From assembly GCA_904420185.1 (NCBI GenBank), contig CAJFUJ010000057.1, forward strand, positions 1-64,000: DNA of 64,000 bases. Direction: 5' to 3'. Positions 44,261-53,681 of the stretch are shown piece after piece. The first letter of the stretch is position 1; each line of letters opens with the position of its first letter. The translations under genes and the position numbers were made by a program. The DNA comes from an uncultured Butyricicoccus sp. (GTDB taxonomy: Bacteria; Bacillota; Clostridia; Oscillospirales; Butyricicoccaceae). The notes under the pieces were generated by a model that searched no databases, was not told the DNA's origin, and was given only the letters and a program-made list of their open reading frames with translations.

Positions 44261-45199
44261 ATGGAAAATCAACTGATTTGCATCGTTGGACCGACCGCCA
44301 GCGGCAAAACCGCTCTTTCGGTGGCCCTGGCGCAGCAACGTGGCACCGAGATTATCTCAGCTGACTCCATGCAGATTTACCGCCGTATGGATGTCGGCAC
44401 GGCCAAACCCACCACCGAAGAACGGGGTGGGGTGGTGCACCATCTGCTGGATGTGTGCGACCCTGGAACCGATTTTTCGGTGGCACGCTATGTCGAGATG
44501 GCCGACCACTGTGCGCAAGACATCCTTTCGCGCGGCAAAACGCCCATCGTGGTGGGCGGGACCGGCTTATACCTGGATGCGCTGATCGACTGCAATACCT
44601 TTTCAGGGGAGGAGACCGATCCCAAGCTGCGGCAGGAGCTCAACCAGTTCGCCGAAACCCACGGTAATGCGGCGCTGCATGCGCGGCTACAAGCGGTTGA
44701 TCCTGTGGCGGCCGCGCGATTGCACCCAAACAACCGCAAACGGGTGGTGCGGGCGCTGGAAGTGTATTTGCAGACCGGCAGCACGCTCGACGAGCTCAAT
44801 GCGCGCAATCGCCGCCGTGCGCCCAAGTATCGGGCGGTCAAGCTGGGGGTTTGCCCGCGTGAACGAGAAACGCTGTACCGGCGTATTGACCAGCGGGTCG
44901 ATCAGATGCTCTCGCAGGGCCTGCTGGACGAGATTGGGGCCCTGCTAAACGACGGCGTGCTGACCGGAACAGCAGCACAGGCAATCGGATATAAGGAGTA
45001 TTTCCCGTACTTTGCCGGACAGGCTACGCTGGAAAGCTGTACCGAACTGCTCAAGCAGCATTCGCGTAATTATGCAAAACGGCAGCTGACCTGGCTGCGG
45101 CGGGATGGGTCCATCCATTGGATTTCCTATGATGGACAAACGCCATTTGACGAGGTCATTCGTCGTTCGACAGAAATTTTGACAGAAGAAGGGGTATGA
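44261..45199 (+). CDS. miaA: tRNA dimethylallyltransferase
   Basis: MiaA transfers the dimethylallyl group to A37 of tRNAs reading UNN codons, making the substrate of MiaB. The 312-residue product opens [18 protein letters not shown] (P-loop), followed by [31 protein letters not shown] and the C-terminal [11 protein letters not shown] and [12 protein letters not shown]. It lies between mutL and hfq, a widely conserved order. Confidence 0.97.
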   Translation: MENQLICIVGPTASGKTALSVALAQQRGTEIISADSMQIYRRMDVGTAKPTTEERGGVVHHLLDVCDPGTDFSVARYVEMADHCAQDILSRGKTPIVVGGTGLYLDALIDCNTFSGEETDPKLRQELNQFAETHGNAALHARLQAVDPVAAARLHPNNRKRVVRALEVYLQTGSTLDELNARNRRRAPKYRAVKLGVCPRERETLYRRIDQRVDQMLSQGLLDEIGALLNDGVLTGTAAQAIGYKEYFPYFAGQATLESCTELLKQHSRNYAKRQLTWLRRDGSIHWISYDGQTPFDEVIRRSTEILTEEGV

Positions 45200-45233
45200 T
45201 GTTGCCATAAATTACTATTCGCGGAGGGACATC

Positions 45234-45464
45234 ATGAAAACCGAAATGAATTTGCAGGACGCTTTTTTAAACGTGGTGCGCCAACAGGAGCAGCCAGTCA
45301 CCGTATTTTTGATGAATGGCTTCCAAATGCGTGGGATTGTGCGCGGCTTTGACAACTTTGTCGTCATTTTCGACGTCGAAGGACGACAGCAGATGATCTA
45401 CAAACACGCCATTTCCACGGTTGTACCCCAACGCCGGGTGGACTTTTACACCCGTAAGGAATAA
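45234..45464 (+). CDS. hfq: RNA chaperone Hfq
   Basis: A 76-residue Hfq with Sm1 ([22 protein letters not shown]) and Sm2 ([10 protein letters not shown]) motifs. It forms a hexameric ring binding A/U-rich RNA. In Firmicutes its regulatory role is variable. Directly follows miaA with a gcggaggga ribosome site. Confidence 0.97.
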   Translation: MKTEMNLQDAFLNVVRQQEQPVTVFLMNGFQMRGIVRGFDNFVVIFDVEGRQQMIYKHAISTVVPQRRVDFYTRKE

Positions 45465-45486
45465 AAAATTTTTGGGATGAAGGCAT

Positions 45487-46740
45487 ATGAACGACAAAAC
45501 ACCCAAACGAATCTTTCATATCGGCTCGCTGCTGGCGATCAGTATGGCGGCGCTGTTTGCCATCTTTATGCTTTTACAGCTGACAGCTCGGCTGCTCAGC
45601 GGCATGGAGACGACAACCGCGGTCCAGGTGACAGCGGACAACTCCTTTACCACAACCGGTTGGTTTTTCCGGGAGGAGACCGTGGCCGACGCTGTATCCA
45701 GCGAAACCGTCCGCCATATCGTGTATAGCGGCGAAAAGGTGCAAAAAAATGCGGCATTGGCCGTGGTTTATACCGACACCGAGGCGCTGGAAATCAGCCA
45801 GCAGGTCGGCGTGCTGAGCGATGAGGTCGAACTGCTCACCGCGGCCATCGCGTCCACAACAAGCGGCAGCGATACCTCGCGTCTGGACCGTGAAATTGCT
45901 GCGCAGATCTCCAGCCTGTCAGCTGCTGTGCAAAGCGGTGTGACAACCGGGGTGCAGAACGAAACCACTGCCTTGCGCAACCTATGCCTGCGGCGCAGCG
46001 CCAGTGAACTGGACAGCGCTACCCTTTCTGCAAGGCTTTCGGCGCTGACAACCGAACGGGACTCGCTGGAGCAGCAGCTCGCCGGGCGAAGCGTCACCAT
46101 CGCATCGCCTGCTTCTGGCTATTTTTCTGACATCGTGGACGGCTTGGAGGGCGAGCTCACATTAGAGCGGATGGAGACCATCACGGTCGAGGAGCTCAAA
46201 GAGTTGGAGCGCACCTACGAAGAGGGGAGCGGTGGTAATCAGCTCGGTAAGATCATTCAAAATTTCAGATGGTATTTTGTGACAGTTGTTCCGACATCTG
46301 AAATTTCCGAATTGGAGGCTGGCGACTCCTTGCGCCTGCGTTTTTCTCAGGTCGAGGAGGACATCCCGGTCACGGTTTACGCCATCCGGGCCGAACGGGG
46401 TGCAGACGAGGCCGTGCTGGTGCTCAGTGGTATGGATGTGACACCTGAGCTGGTCACCATGCGTCACCAACAAGCTGAGGTGATTTACAGCTCGTATACT
46501 GGCATCCAGGTGCCAAAGAGCGCAGTTCGCATCCAGACCGACAGCGAAGGCAACCAGCAGCAGGGCGTATACATCCTAACCGGCAATGTACAGCGGTTCA
46601 AGCCGATTGAAATTCTGTATGAAGCCGACGACTATTATGTGGTGCAGCAGGGCATCACCAGCGAAGATACCGGCCTGGTTGTGGGAGATAACATTATTGT
46701 GCGCGCACGCGGATTGGACGAGGTGAGAATTGTATCATGA
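45487..46740 (+). CDS. HlyD-family membrane-fusion-like protein
   Basis: A 417-residue protein with one N-terminal membrane segment (about residues 14-38) and a HlyD-like extracytoplasmic part with barrel-sandwich/lipoyl-like half-motifs (SGEKVQKNAALAVVYTDTEA and VTIASPASGYFSDIVDG) flanking a helical hairpin region. No ABC or RND transporter partner is adjacent. Homologues occur beside yggS and sepF in Clostridia, suggesting an envelope or division-related role rather than classical efflux; that is inference. Its stop overlaps the yggS start. Confidence 0.75.
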   Translation: MNDKTPKRIFHIGSLLAISMAALFAIFMLLQLTARLLSGMETTTAVQVTADNSFTTTGWFFREETVADAVSSETVRHIVYSGEKVQKNAALAVVYTDTEALEISQQVGVLSDEVELLTAAIASTTSGSDTSRLDREIAAQISSLSAAVQSGVTTGVQNETTALRNLCLRRSASELDSATLSARLSALTTERDSLEQQLAGRSVTIASPASGYFSDIVDGLEGELTLERMETITVEELKELERTYEEGSGGNQLGKIIQNFRWYFVTVVPTSEISELEAGDSLRLRFSQVEEDIPVTVYAIRAERGADEAVLVLSGMDVTPELVTMRHQQAEVIYSSYTGIQVPKSAVRIQTDSEGNQQQGVYILTGNVQRFKPIEILYEADDYYVVQQGITSEDTGLVVGDNIIVRARGLDEVRIVS

Positions 46741-47456
46741 CAGAACAAGAACAACTGCAGCTCAAGCAAAACATCGAAGCGGTATATGAGCGCATCGAAG
46801 CTGCTGCCCAGAAAGCAGGGCGCAAAGGACGCGACATCCATTTGGTGGCCGCGTCTAAGATGAACGACGCCGAACGGGTGCGCGCTGCGATCCAATATGG
46901 CATCGGCATCGCGGGCGAAAACCGGGTGCAAGAGCTTTTGGAAAAATATGAACAGCACGCGTATGACGGCGCACAGCTGCATTTTATTGGGACCTTGCAG
47001 ACCAATAAAGTGAAATATTTGATAGGGAAGGTATCCCTTATCCAGTCGGTAAGCTCGGAAAAATTAGGCGCTGTAATTTCCAAAGAAGCACAAAAACATG
47101 GGATTCGTCAAGATATTCTCTTGGAAGTAAATATTGGGAAAGAAGAGTCAAAAAGTGGCCTAGACCCCGAAAATTTAGATAAAATTCTTGAGAATATTTG
47201 TAAAATGCCTGGTTTGCGCATTCGCGGGCTGATGGCAATTCCGCCAGCCGCGCAAGAAAAGGGCGGAAATTTGCATTATTTCGATAGAATGCGCCAACTA
47301 TTTATTGACATATCACAGAAAAAATACGATAATGTATCTATGGACTTTCTGTCAATGGGTATGTCCGGCGATTTTGAGGACGCAATTTCTTGCGGCGCCA
47401 ATATGGTGCGCGTGGGGACAGCGATTTTTGGCCTGCGTCCCTATATGATAAAATAA
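46737..47456 (+). CDS. yggS: YggS/PLPBP pyridoxal phosphate homeostasis protein
   Basis: A 239-residue PLP-binding protein with an alanine-racemase-like barrel. The PLP lysine lies in HLVAASKMNDAERV, and the family signatures GENRVQELLEKY, HFIGTLQTNKVKYL and MGMSGDFEDAI are visible. It buffers intracellular pyridoxal phosphate. It starts with an ATGA overlap from the HlyD-like gene and precedes sepF, a common arrangement in Gram-positives. Confidence 0.95.
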   Translation: MTEQEQLQLKQNIEAVYERIEAAAQKAGRKGRDIHLVAASKMNDAERVRAAIQYGIGIAGENRVQELLEKYEQHAYDGAQLHFIGTLQTNKVKYLIGKVSLIQSVSSEKLGAVISKEAQKHGIRQDILLEVNIGKEESKSGLDPENLDKILENICKMPGLRIRGLMAIPPAAQEKGGNLHYFDRMRQLFIDISQKKYDNVSMDFLSMGMSGDFEDAISCGANMVRVGTAIFGLRPYMIK

Positions 47457-47491
47457 GGAAGTTAGAATATCCGTAAGGAGGAAATACAGCA

Positions 47492-47986
47492 ATGGCATCG
47501 TTAAAGGGATTTTTGGACTGGGTAAAAGGAGAGGATATGGAGGACGATTACGAAGAGTACGTCCCGCGCTCTCAACCGCGCCCCCAGCCACAGCCGAGCG
47601 CCGCACCCTCGCAGCAGGCGGCATCCACCGCCCCGCCCGCAGAGGACTCCCTTTCTTACACAGCAGACAACCAGCGGCCAAACAACAAAGTGGTAAACAT
47701 CCATGCGACCACCCAGCTTGCAGTTGTGCTGGTCAAGCCCGACCGGTTTGAAAATGCAGCCGAGATTGCCGACCACCTCAAGGACAAGCGCACGGTCGTG
47801 CTCAACCTGGAACAGACCAACAAGGATGTCGCCCGGCGCCTGGTTGACTTTTTAAGCGGTGTGGCCTATGCCAACGAGGGAAAGATCAAACGGGTGGCCA
47901 ACAACACCTACATCATCACCCCCTACAATGTCGATATCCTTGGCGACTTGTTGGACGAACTCGAAAACAACGGACTGTATTTGTAA
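47492..47986 (+). CDS. sepF: Cell division protein SepF
   Basis: A 164-residue canonical SepF: N-terminal membrane-targeting helix (MASLKGFLDWVKG), acidic and Pro/Gln linker, and C-terminal domain with TVVLNLEQTNKDVARRLVDF and SGVAYANEGKIKRVANNTYI. It links FtsZ filaments to the membrane at the division site. The yggS-sepF-yggT-divIVA context is the classical one, unlike the second copy at 8412. Confidence 0.96.
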   Translation: MASLKGFLDWVKGEDMEDDYEEYVPRSQPRPQPQPSAAPSQQAASTAPPAEDSLSYTADNQRPNNKVVNIHATTQLAVVLVKPDRFENAAEIADHLKDKRTVVLNLEQTNKDVARRLVDFLSGVAYANEGKIKRVANNTYIITPYNVDILGDLLDELENNGLYL

Positions 47987-47990
47987 GACT

Positions 47991-48263
47991 GTGACATATA
48001 TATTGATTCAGCTGGTGCTCACGATTATCCGGATTCTGGAGTTCCTGATGTTTGCCCGCGCGATTTTCTCCTGGTTCCCACAGATGCAAAATTCGTCAAT
48101 TGCCGAATTTTTGTATATGGTGACCGAACCGATTATTATGCCGTTCCGGAGCTTGCTCGATCGTTTCCGCGGGATGCGGATGATGCCGATCGACCTATCG
48201 TTTTTGTGCGCATTTGTGGCGCTAGAATTTCTTCGTATGCTGTTGTATTACAGCGTTTACTGA
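47991..48263 (+). CDS. yggT: YggT-family membrane protein
   Basis: A 90-residue protein with two membrane segments flanking the YggT signature (ILEFLMFARAIFSWFP...EPIIMPFRSLL). The start is GTG at 47991, four bases after the sepF stop; the track's longer ORF overlaps sepF in another frame. The family is found next to sepF and divIVA across Gram-positives; its molecular function is not settled. Confidence 0.88.
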   Translation: MTYILIQLVLTIIRILEFLMFARAIFSWFPQMQNSSIAEFLYMVTEPIIMPFRSLLDRFRGMRMMPIDLSFLCAFVALEFLRMLLYYSVY

Positions 48264-48271
48264 CGAGGTAC

Positions 48272-48298
48272 TGGCCGGGGCGGCTCCCCGGCCATTTA
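48272..48298 (+). terminator. GC-rich hairpin between yggT and divIVA
   Basis: tggccgggg (48272-48280) pairs with ccccggcca (48286-48294), followed by ttta. It may be a partial terminator or processing site. Confidence 0.55.
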
Positions 48299-48343
48299 CC
48301 GTATTTTACAATTTACCAAAATTGAACTGGAGGGATATTGGAT

Positions 48344-49060
48344 ATGCTGACTGTTCAGGAGATACAGGCTGTTAATTTCGAAAAAGCGGTTTTTGGCGGC
48401 TATGATATGAAGTCCGTAGATGAATTCCTTGAGCATATCACAGAGGATTTTGCGGCGCTGCAAAAGGAGAATGCAGCCCTCAAATCCAAGATGAAGGTAA
48501 TGGTCGATAAGATCGAGGAATACCGCAGCGTGGAAGAGGGGATGCGCCGCGCGCTGGTTTCGGCGCAAAGCATCGCCCAGGAAACGCTCGACAAGGCCAA
48601 GACCGAGGCCGAGCAGCTGTTGCTCAAGGCCCGCACAGAGGCCGAAAACCGCATCGAAAATTACCGGATGCAGATCGCCTCAGAGGGCAAAAAGCTGGAG
48701 GAGGCCAAGGCCAAAAATGCGGAATTTGTCGCGCAGCTGTCCGCCGTATACGAAGAGCAGCTCAAATCGCTGGTTTCGCTCTCGGCGTCGGACATCTTTG
48801 CGAGCGATCAGGCGTTTCCAACCGAGCCCATCTCGATGACCGCCGAGCCCACAACCCCGCAGCCGCCGGTATCACCGGTTTCCGATGACACCCAGCAGTT
48901 TACCACCGAACCGCCTGCGTCCGGACGCAACGATAAAAAGGAATCGCGCTTTAAAATCACCGAAGTGGCTCTTTCGAGCAGCGACGCGCCCAAGGCAGGC
49001 AGCAAGCCCCCCTTCGAAATGGACGACCTCCATCTGGGGGACACCAAACCCGGGAAATAA
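48344..49060 (+). CDS. divIVA: DivIVA-domain protein
   Basis: A 238-residue DivIVA/GpsB-like protein. The N-terminal lipid-binding domain is MLTVQEIQAVNFEKAVFGGY with DMKSVDEFLEHI, followed by a long coiled coil to about residue 150 and an unstructured Pro/Thr-rich tail. It recognises curved membrane at poles and septa. ATG at 48344 was preferred over TTG at 48338 because of spacing from ctggaggg. Confidence 0.92.
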   Translation: MLTVQEIQAVNFEKAVFGGYDMKSVDEFLEHITEDFAALQKENAALKSKMKVMVDKIEEYRSVEEGMRRALVSAQSIAQETLDKAKTEAEQLLLKARTEAENRIENYRMQIASEGKKLEEAKAKNAEFVAQLSAVYEEQLKSLVSLSASDIFASDQAFPTEPISMTAEPTTPQPPVSPVSDDTQQFTTEPPASGRNDKKESRFKITEVALSSSDAPKAGSKPPFEMDDLHLGDTKPGK

Positions 49061-49093
49061 AATTTGTAGACACGAAAGGACGGACACGGTACA

Positions 49094-51892
49094 ATGCCGC
49101 AGGATTATAACCAAACCATCAATCTTCCCAAAACCGATTTCCCCATGCGGGCGGGGCTCCCCAAGCGTGAACCCGGCTTTTTGGCCGATTGGGAACAAGG
49201 GGATAACCAGCTCTACCATGATATCATGCAGAAAAATGCGGGCAAGCCTCTGTTTGTGCTGCACGATGGACCGCCGTATGCCAATGGCAACCTCCATATG
49301 GGCCACGCGCTCAACAAGGTGCTCAAGGATTTCATCGTCCGCTATAAAAATATGGCGGGCTTTTACGCGCCGTACATCCCAGGCTGGGACACCCACGGCC
49401 TGCCGATCGAGCGCCAGGCCATCAAGGCCTACGGCATGGATCGGGACAAGGTCTCGGTTTCGGAATTTCGCCGCAAATGCGAAACCTTCGCCCGTGAGCA
49501 TGTGGACACCCAGCGCACCCAGTTCAAGCGCCTGGGCGTTCTTGGCGATTGGGAGCGCCCCTACTTGACCCTGACCCATGATTTCGAAGCCAAGCAAATC
49601 GAAATTTTCGGTGAGATGGCCAAAAAGGGGTATATCTATAAGGGGCTCAAGCCGGTCTACTGGTGCCCGCACGACGAGACCGCGCTGGCTGAGGCTGAAA
49701 TTGAGTATCAGGAAGAGCCGTGCGCTTCCATCTATGTGAAGTTTGCCGTGACCGACGACAAGGGCGTGTTCACTAAGCTGCTCGGGACGAGCGACAACAT
49801 TTACTTTGTCATCTGGACCACAACGACTTGGACGCTACCCGGCAACTTGGCCATTTCGGTCAACCCGGTTTTTGAATACGACCTGGTCAAGGTGCCAAAC
49901 GGCGAAATCTATGTGTTGGCCAAAGAATTGACCGAGTCGGTTATGCGGGCGTCAGGCATCGATTCTTGGGAGGTGCTTGGCACCGTGCTGGGCTCGGAGC
50001 TGGAGCTGATGAAGACCCAACACCCGATCATGGCACGCGAAAGCGTCATTCTGTGCGGCGACCATGTCACTTTGGACGCCGGCACCGGCTGCGTACACAC
50101 TGCCCCGGGCTTTGGCGCCGAGGACTTCACGGTCTGCCAGCAATATGGCATCCCGATCATCGTGCCGGTGGACGGCAAGGGCTATGCGACCGCCGACGCG
50201 GGCAAGTATGCGGGGATGTACTACGACAAGACCACACCGGTCATCCTGGAGGACCTGAAGGCGTGCGGTGCGCTGCTGGCCGTCGAGGAGATCGAACACA
50301 GCTATCCCCACTGCTGGCGCTGCAAACACCCGATCATCTTCCGTGCGACCGAGCAGTGGTTCTGCTCGGTGGACGCCCTCAAGGACAGCGCGGTCAACGC
50401 CTGCCACGAAATTACCTGGCTGCCCGGTTGGGGAGAGGAGCGCATGATTTCCATGATCCAGGAGCGCTCGGATTGGTGCATTTCGCGCCAGCGTATCTGG
50501 GGCGTCCCCATCCCGATCTTCCTGTGCAAAAAGTGCGGCAAGCCGTTGGTCAATGAGCAGACCATCCGCATTGTGTCCGACCTGTTCCGGAAAAAGGGCG
50601 CCAACGCCTGGTTCGAAATGGACGCCAGCGAGATTCTGCCGCCTGATGTACGCTGTGAATGCGGCGGTGATTCGTTCGACAAGGAGACCGACACCATGGA
50701 TGTGTGGTTTGACTCGGGCTCCAGCTGGGCGGCCGTCATCGCCGAGCGCGAAAAGCAGCCCATCCCGGTGGACGTATACCTGGAAGGCAACGATCAGTAC
50801 CGCGGTTGGTTCCAGTCGTCCATGCTCACGGCCATCGCCACCCGGGGCATCGCACCCTATAAGACGGTCATTACCCACGGCATGATCGTCGATGAAGAAC
50901 GGCAGAAAATGTCCAAATCGGCGGGCAACGGCATCAGCCCGCAAGACCTCATCAAGGAATACGGCGCAGATCTGCTGCGCTTGTGGGTGTCTTCGGCCGA
51001 TTACCGGCAGGATATGCGCATCTCCAAGGAGATGTTTAAGCATCTGTCGCAGAATTATCTCAAGATCCGTAACACCGCCCGCTATATTCTGGGCAACCTC
51101 AAGGGCTTTGACCCGGCCCAGCCAGTGGCCTATGACCAGCTGCCGCAGCTGGACAAGTGGGCACTGATGAAGCTGAACGATTTGGTAACCCGTGTGCGCG
51201 GCGGCTACGATGCCTATGAGTTCCATACGGTCATGCACGCCATCCACAATTTCTGCGTAGTGGATATGTCCAACTTCTATCTGGACGTCATCAAGGACCG
51301 CCTGTATTGTGATGGCGCCGACAGCTTGAGCCGCCGGGCCGCCCAGACCACCATTTACACCATTTTGGATGCGCTGGTGCGCATGATCGCGCCCATCTTG
51401 TGCTTTACCGCGGACGAAATCTGGAAAGCCATGCCCCATCGCGAAGGGGACGACCTGCGCAACATCGCCCTCAACGAGATGCCAGCCATTCAGGCGCAGT
51501 TTGATCTGCCGCAGCAAGAGCGCGCCAAGTGGGAGCGCTTGACCGCGCTACGTGACGAGGTGAATAAGGCGCTGGAGGCGGCGCGCAACGCCAAAGTGAT
51601 CGGCAAGCCGCTGGAGGCGTGGGTGACCGTCAAGGCAGGTGAGCGCACGGCAGGCTTCCTGGAGCAGTGCGGTTTGTCGCTGGAGGAGCTGGCGGCATTG
51701 TGCATTGTCTCCAAGCTGCGCGTGGTCCGCGATGCCGAACTCAACGGCGACGAAAAGGACCTCGCGGTGCAGGTAGAGCGCGCGTCGGGCGACCGGTGCG
51801 AGCGCTGCTGGATGTATGTCGATTCGGTCGGCCAGGATGCCGAGCACCCGTCCCTGTGCAGCCGGTGCGCTTCGGTCGTCCGGGCGCTGTAA
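49094..51892 (+). CDS. ileS: Isoleucyl-tRNA synthetase
   Basis: IleS, 932 residues, class I synthetase. The HIGH motif appears as PYANGNLHMGHALNKVLKD, the KMSKS motif as RQKMSKSAGNGISPQ. The C-terminal zinc finger CERCWMYVDSVG...CSRCASVV identifies the bacterial form with Zn-binding tail. The CP1 editing domain lies between. No T-box is seen upstream of it, although that is frequent for ileS in Firmicutes; it appears to be read with divIVA. Confidence 0.97.
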   Translation: MPQDYNQTINLPKTDFPMRAGLPKREPGFLADWEQGDNQLYHDIMQKNAGKPLFVLHDGPPYANGNLHMGHALNKVLKDFIVRYKNMAGFYAPYIPGWDTHGLPIERQAIKAYGMDRDKVSVSEFRRKCETFAREHVDTQRTQFKRLGVLGDWERPYLTLTHDFEAKQIEIFGEMAKKGYIYKGLKPVYWCPHDETALAEAEIEYQEEPCASIYVKFAVTDDKGVFTKLLGTSDNIYFVIWTTTTWTLPGNLAISVNPVFEYDLVKVPNGEIYVLAKELTESVMRASGIDSWEVLGTVLGSELELMKTQHPIMARESVILCGDHVTLDAGTGCVHTAPGFGAEDFTVCQQYGIPIIVPVDGKGYATADAGKYAGMYYDKTTPVILEDLKACGALLAVEEIEHSYPHCWRCKHPIIFRATEQWFCSVDALKDSAVNACHEITWLPGWGEERMISMIQERSDWCISRQRIWGVPIPIFLCKKCGKPLVNEQTIRIVSDLFRKKGANAWFEMDASEILPPDVRCECGGDSFDKETDTMDVWFDSGSSWAAVIAEREKQPIPVDVYLEGNDQYRGWFQSSMLTAIATRGIAPYKTVITHGMIVDEERQKMSKSAGNGISPQDLIKEYGADLLRLWVSSADYRQDMRISKEMFKHLSQNYLKIRNTARYILGNLKGFDPAQPVAYDQLPQLDKWALMKLNDLVTRVRGGYDAYEFHTVMHAIHNFCVVDMSNFYLDVIKDRLYCDGADSLSRRAAQTTIYTILDALVRMIAPILCFTADEIWKAMPHREGDDLRNIALNEMPAIQAQFDLPQQERAKWERLTALRDEVNKALEAARNAKVIGKPLEAWVTVKAGERTAGFLEQCGLSLEELAALCIVSKLRVVRDAELNGDEKDLAVQVERASGDRCERCWMYVDSVGQDAEHPSLCSRCASVVRAL

Positions 51893-51915
51893 GCGCGGAT
51901 TACACCGTATTGCAA

Positions 51916-51952
51916 AAAAGGGGACTGTCTTTTGTAGACCGTCCCCTTTCAT
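51916..51952 (+). terminator. Terminator between ileS and lspA
   Basis: aaaggggactgtc and gaccgtccccttt pair with one mismatch around ttttgta and are followed by catttagg. Confidence 0.65.
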
Positions 51953-51968
51953 TTAGGGAGAAGTGTGC

Positions 51969-52469
51969 ATGATTTTAGGGATTCTTTGTGTTTTATGCGG
52001 CGTTTTGCTCGACCAAGTGGTGAAATATTGGGCGGTGCAGACGCTTACGGCCGGGGCTATCGCCATTATCCCGGGCGTGTTCGAGCTGACCTATGTGGAA
52101 AACCGGGGCGCAGCATTCTCTTTGCTGCAAAACCAGGTATGGCTATTTGTCATCATCACCTGTGTGGTGCTTTGTGCCATTTTTTTCTGCCTATATAAGC
52201 GGATGATGCGCACCCGGTTGGGCGTGTGCGCGCTGCTGCTGGTGGCTAGCGGCGCGGTAGGCAACCTGATCGACCGGGTGGTCCGCGGCTATGTGGTCGA
52301 CCTGTTTTACTTCCGGCTGATCGATTTTCCGGTTTTCAATGTGGCGGATGTGTTTGTCGTGTGCGGCGGCATCCTATTTGTGTACTATGTGTTGGTGCAG
52401 CACGACCGGGCGATGGCGCGCGAAAAAGCCGAGCCGGACAAGCCAGATGGGGAAGAGGCCGATGAGTGA
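51969..52469 (+). CDS. lspA: Prolipoprotein signal peptidase
   Basis: LspA is the membrane aspartyl protease that cleaves lipoprotein signal peptides. The 166-residue product has four hydrophobic segments and both catalytic aspartates: GNLIDRVVRGYVVDLFYF and FPVFNVADVFVVCGG. ATG at 51969 is preferred over GTG at 51963 by distance from agggaga. It would process the XylF, SGNH and DUF4358 lipoproteins of this window. Its end overlaps the rluD-family start. Confidence 0.96.
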   Translation: MILGILCVLCGVLLDQVVKYWAVQTLTAGAIAIIPGVFELTYVENRGAAFSLLQNQVWLFVIITCVVLCAIFFCLYKRMMRTRLGVCALLLVASGAVGNLIDRVVRGYVVDLFYFRLIDFPVFNVADVFVVCGGILFVYYVLVQHDRAMAREKAEPDKPDGEEADE

Positions 52470-53382
52470 CACATTGACCGTCCAGGCCACGGACGCCGGC
52501 AAGCGGCTGGACGCCTACTTGGCCGAACAATACCCGGATATGACGCGGAACATGGCGCAGAACTTGATCGCAGACGGGCGGGTGACCTGCGCGGGCCGCG
52601 CGCTCAAAAAAAATTACAAACTGCTCGGGCAGGAGGTCTTGCAGATTGACCAGCCAGCGCCCCAAGCGGTTTCACTGCAGCCAGAAGATCTGCCGCTGGA
52701 CATTGTCTACGAAGATGGCGACATCATTGTGGTCAACAAGGCAAGGGGAATGGTGGTCCACCCGGCGGCCGGCAACTGGAGCGGCACGCTGGTCCATGCG
52801 TTGCTGTACCACTGCGGCGACCGGCTTTCGGGCATCAATGGGGAGATCCGGCCGGGCATCGTCCACCGGATCGACAAGGACACCAGCGGCCTGTTGGTCG
52901 TGGCAAAAAATGACGCGGCCCACCACGCGCTGGCCGAGCAGATCGCCCGTCATGCAGTGCGCCGGGAATATGAAGCCGTGCTGTCTGGCGTACTGCGGGC
53001 AGATACCGGCGTGATCTCCCAGCCGATTGCGCGGCATCGGACAGATAGGAAGAAAATGTCTGTTGATCCAGCAGGGAAGCCGGCGATTACCCATTATCAG
53101 GTGATTGCACGATATCCGGGCTATACGCACGCGGCGTTTTCACTGGAAACCGGCCGGACCCATCAGATCCGGGTGCATACCGCCTATATTGGACATCCAA
53201 TTGTGGGCGATCCTGTATACGGACCTAAAAAAGACCGGTTTGCGTATTTAAACGGCCAATGCCTGCACGCAGCGCATTTGACGTTTGACCATCCGCGGAC
53301 CGGCCAAACGCTGCGGCTTGACGCGCCGCTGCCAGAATATTTTGTCGAAGTTCTGCAAAAGCTGCAACGGCTGGCGCAATGA
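52462..53382 (+). CDS. rluD: RluA/RluD-family pseudouridine synthase
   Basis: A 306-residue pseudouridine synthase: N-terminal S4 domain (GKRLDAYLAEQYPDMTRNMA, QNLIADGRVTCAGR) followed by the catalytic domain with HRIDKDTSGLLVVAKND, containing the catalytic Asp, and ETGRTHQIRVHTAYIGHPI. Start at 52462 overlaps the lspA stop, a common lspA-rluD coupling in Firmicutes. Its rRNA target is inferred from the family. Confidence 0.93.
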   Translation: MSDTLTVQATDAGKRLDAYLAEQYPDMTRNMAQNLIADGRVTCAGRALKKNYKLLGQEVLQIDQPAPQAVSLQPEDLPLDIVYEDGDIIVVNKARGMVVHPAAGNWSGTLVHALLYHCGDRLSGINGEIRPGIVHRIDKDTSGLLVVAKNDAAHHALAEQIARHAVRREYEAVLSGVLRADTGVISQPIARHRTDRKKMSVDPAGKPAITHYQVIARYPGYTHAAFSLETGRTHQIRVHTAYIGHPIVGDPVYGPKKDRFAYLNGQCLHAAHLTFDHPRTGQTLRLDAPLPEYFVEVLQKLQRLAQ

Positions 53383-53681
53383 CTGGATAAATCCGAAATA
53401 AAAATGAAAGAAAGCAGACAAACTGTGCAAAGATATAATCCAAGGCGCAGCCGAAGCAAACAGCGGCAAACCGGCTGCGTCTTGGATAAAACCGGGAATT
53501 TCGAAAAAATCCCTCCCCAAATTATACAAAATCTTTATTTTGCATAATTAAATATCCGGCAAAGAGAGGGGCTTTCTTCCAGTTTTCCGCCCCTCTCTCA
53601 TATCGTTTTGCAATTTTAAAAATCAGCGCTGGACCTAGCCAATTGGTATCTGTCTAAGTTCAGCGCTACGTTTGCGTGATT
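53383..53681. repeat. Convergent intergenic region with a series of inverted repeats
   Basis: No gene is supported. Three strong hairpins occur in a row: ccaaggcgcagccg/cggctgcgtcttgg (53440-53485, 14 bp with one G-T), agagaggggc/gcccctctct (53563-53598), and agcgctggac/gttcagcgct (53625-53667). Smaller ones around gggaattt/aatccc and the tacaaaatctttattttgca segment lie between them. The third serves as the hslO terminator; the first may end rluD although no T-run follows. Confidence 0.6.
53618..53667 (-). terminator. Terminator for hslO
   Basis: On the minus strand [15 protein letters not shown] with gtccagcgct (one G-U pair) and the stem is followed by gattttt. Confidence 0.65.

Noticed and set aside
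49952-51517. 521-residue minus-strand ORF opposite ileS
   Set aside because: Complete overlap with ileS, no ribosome site, no family.
53434-53439. TATAAT as a promoter -10 between rluD and hslO
   Set aside because: No acceptable -35 at 16-18 bases upstream.
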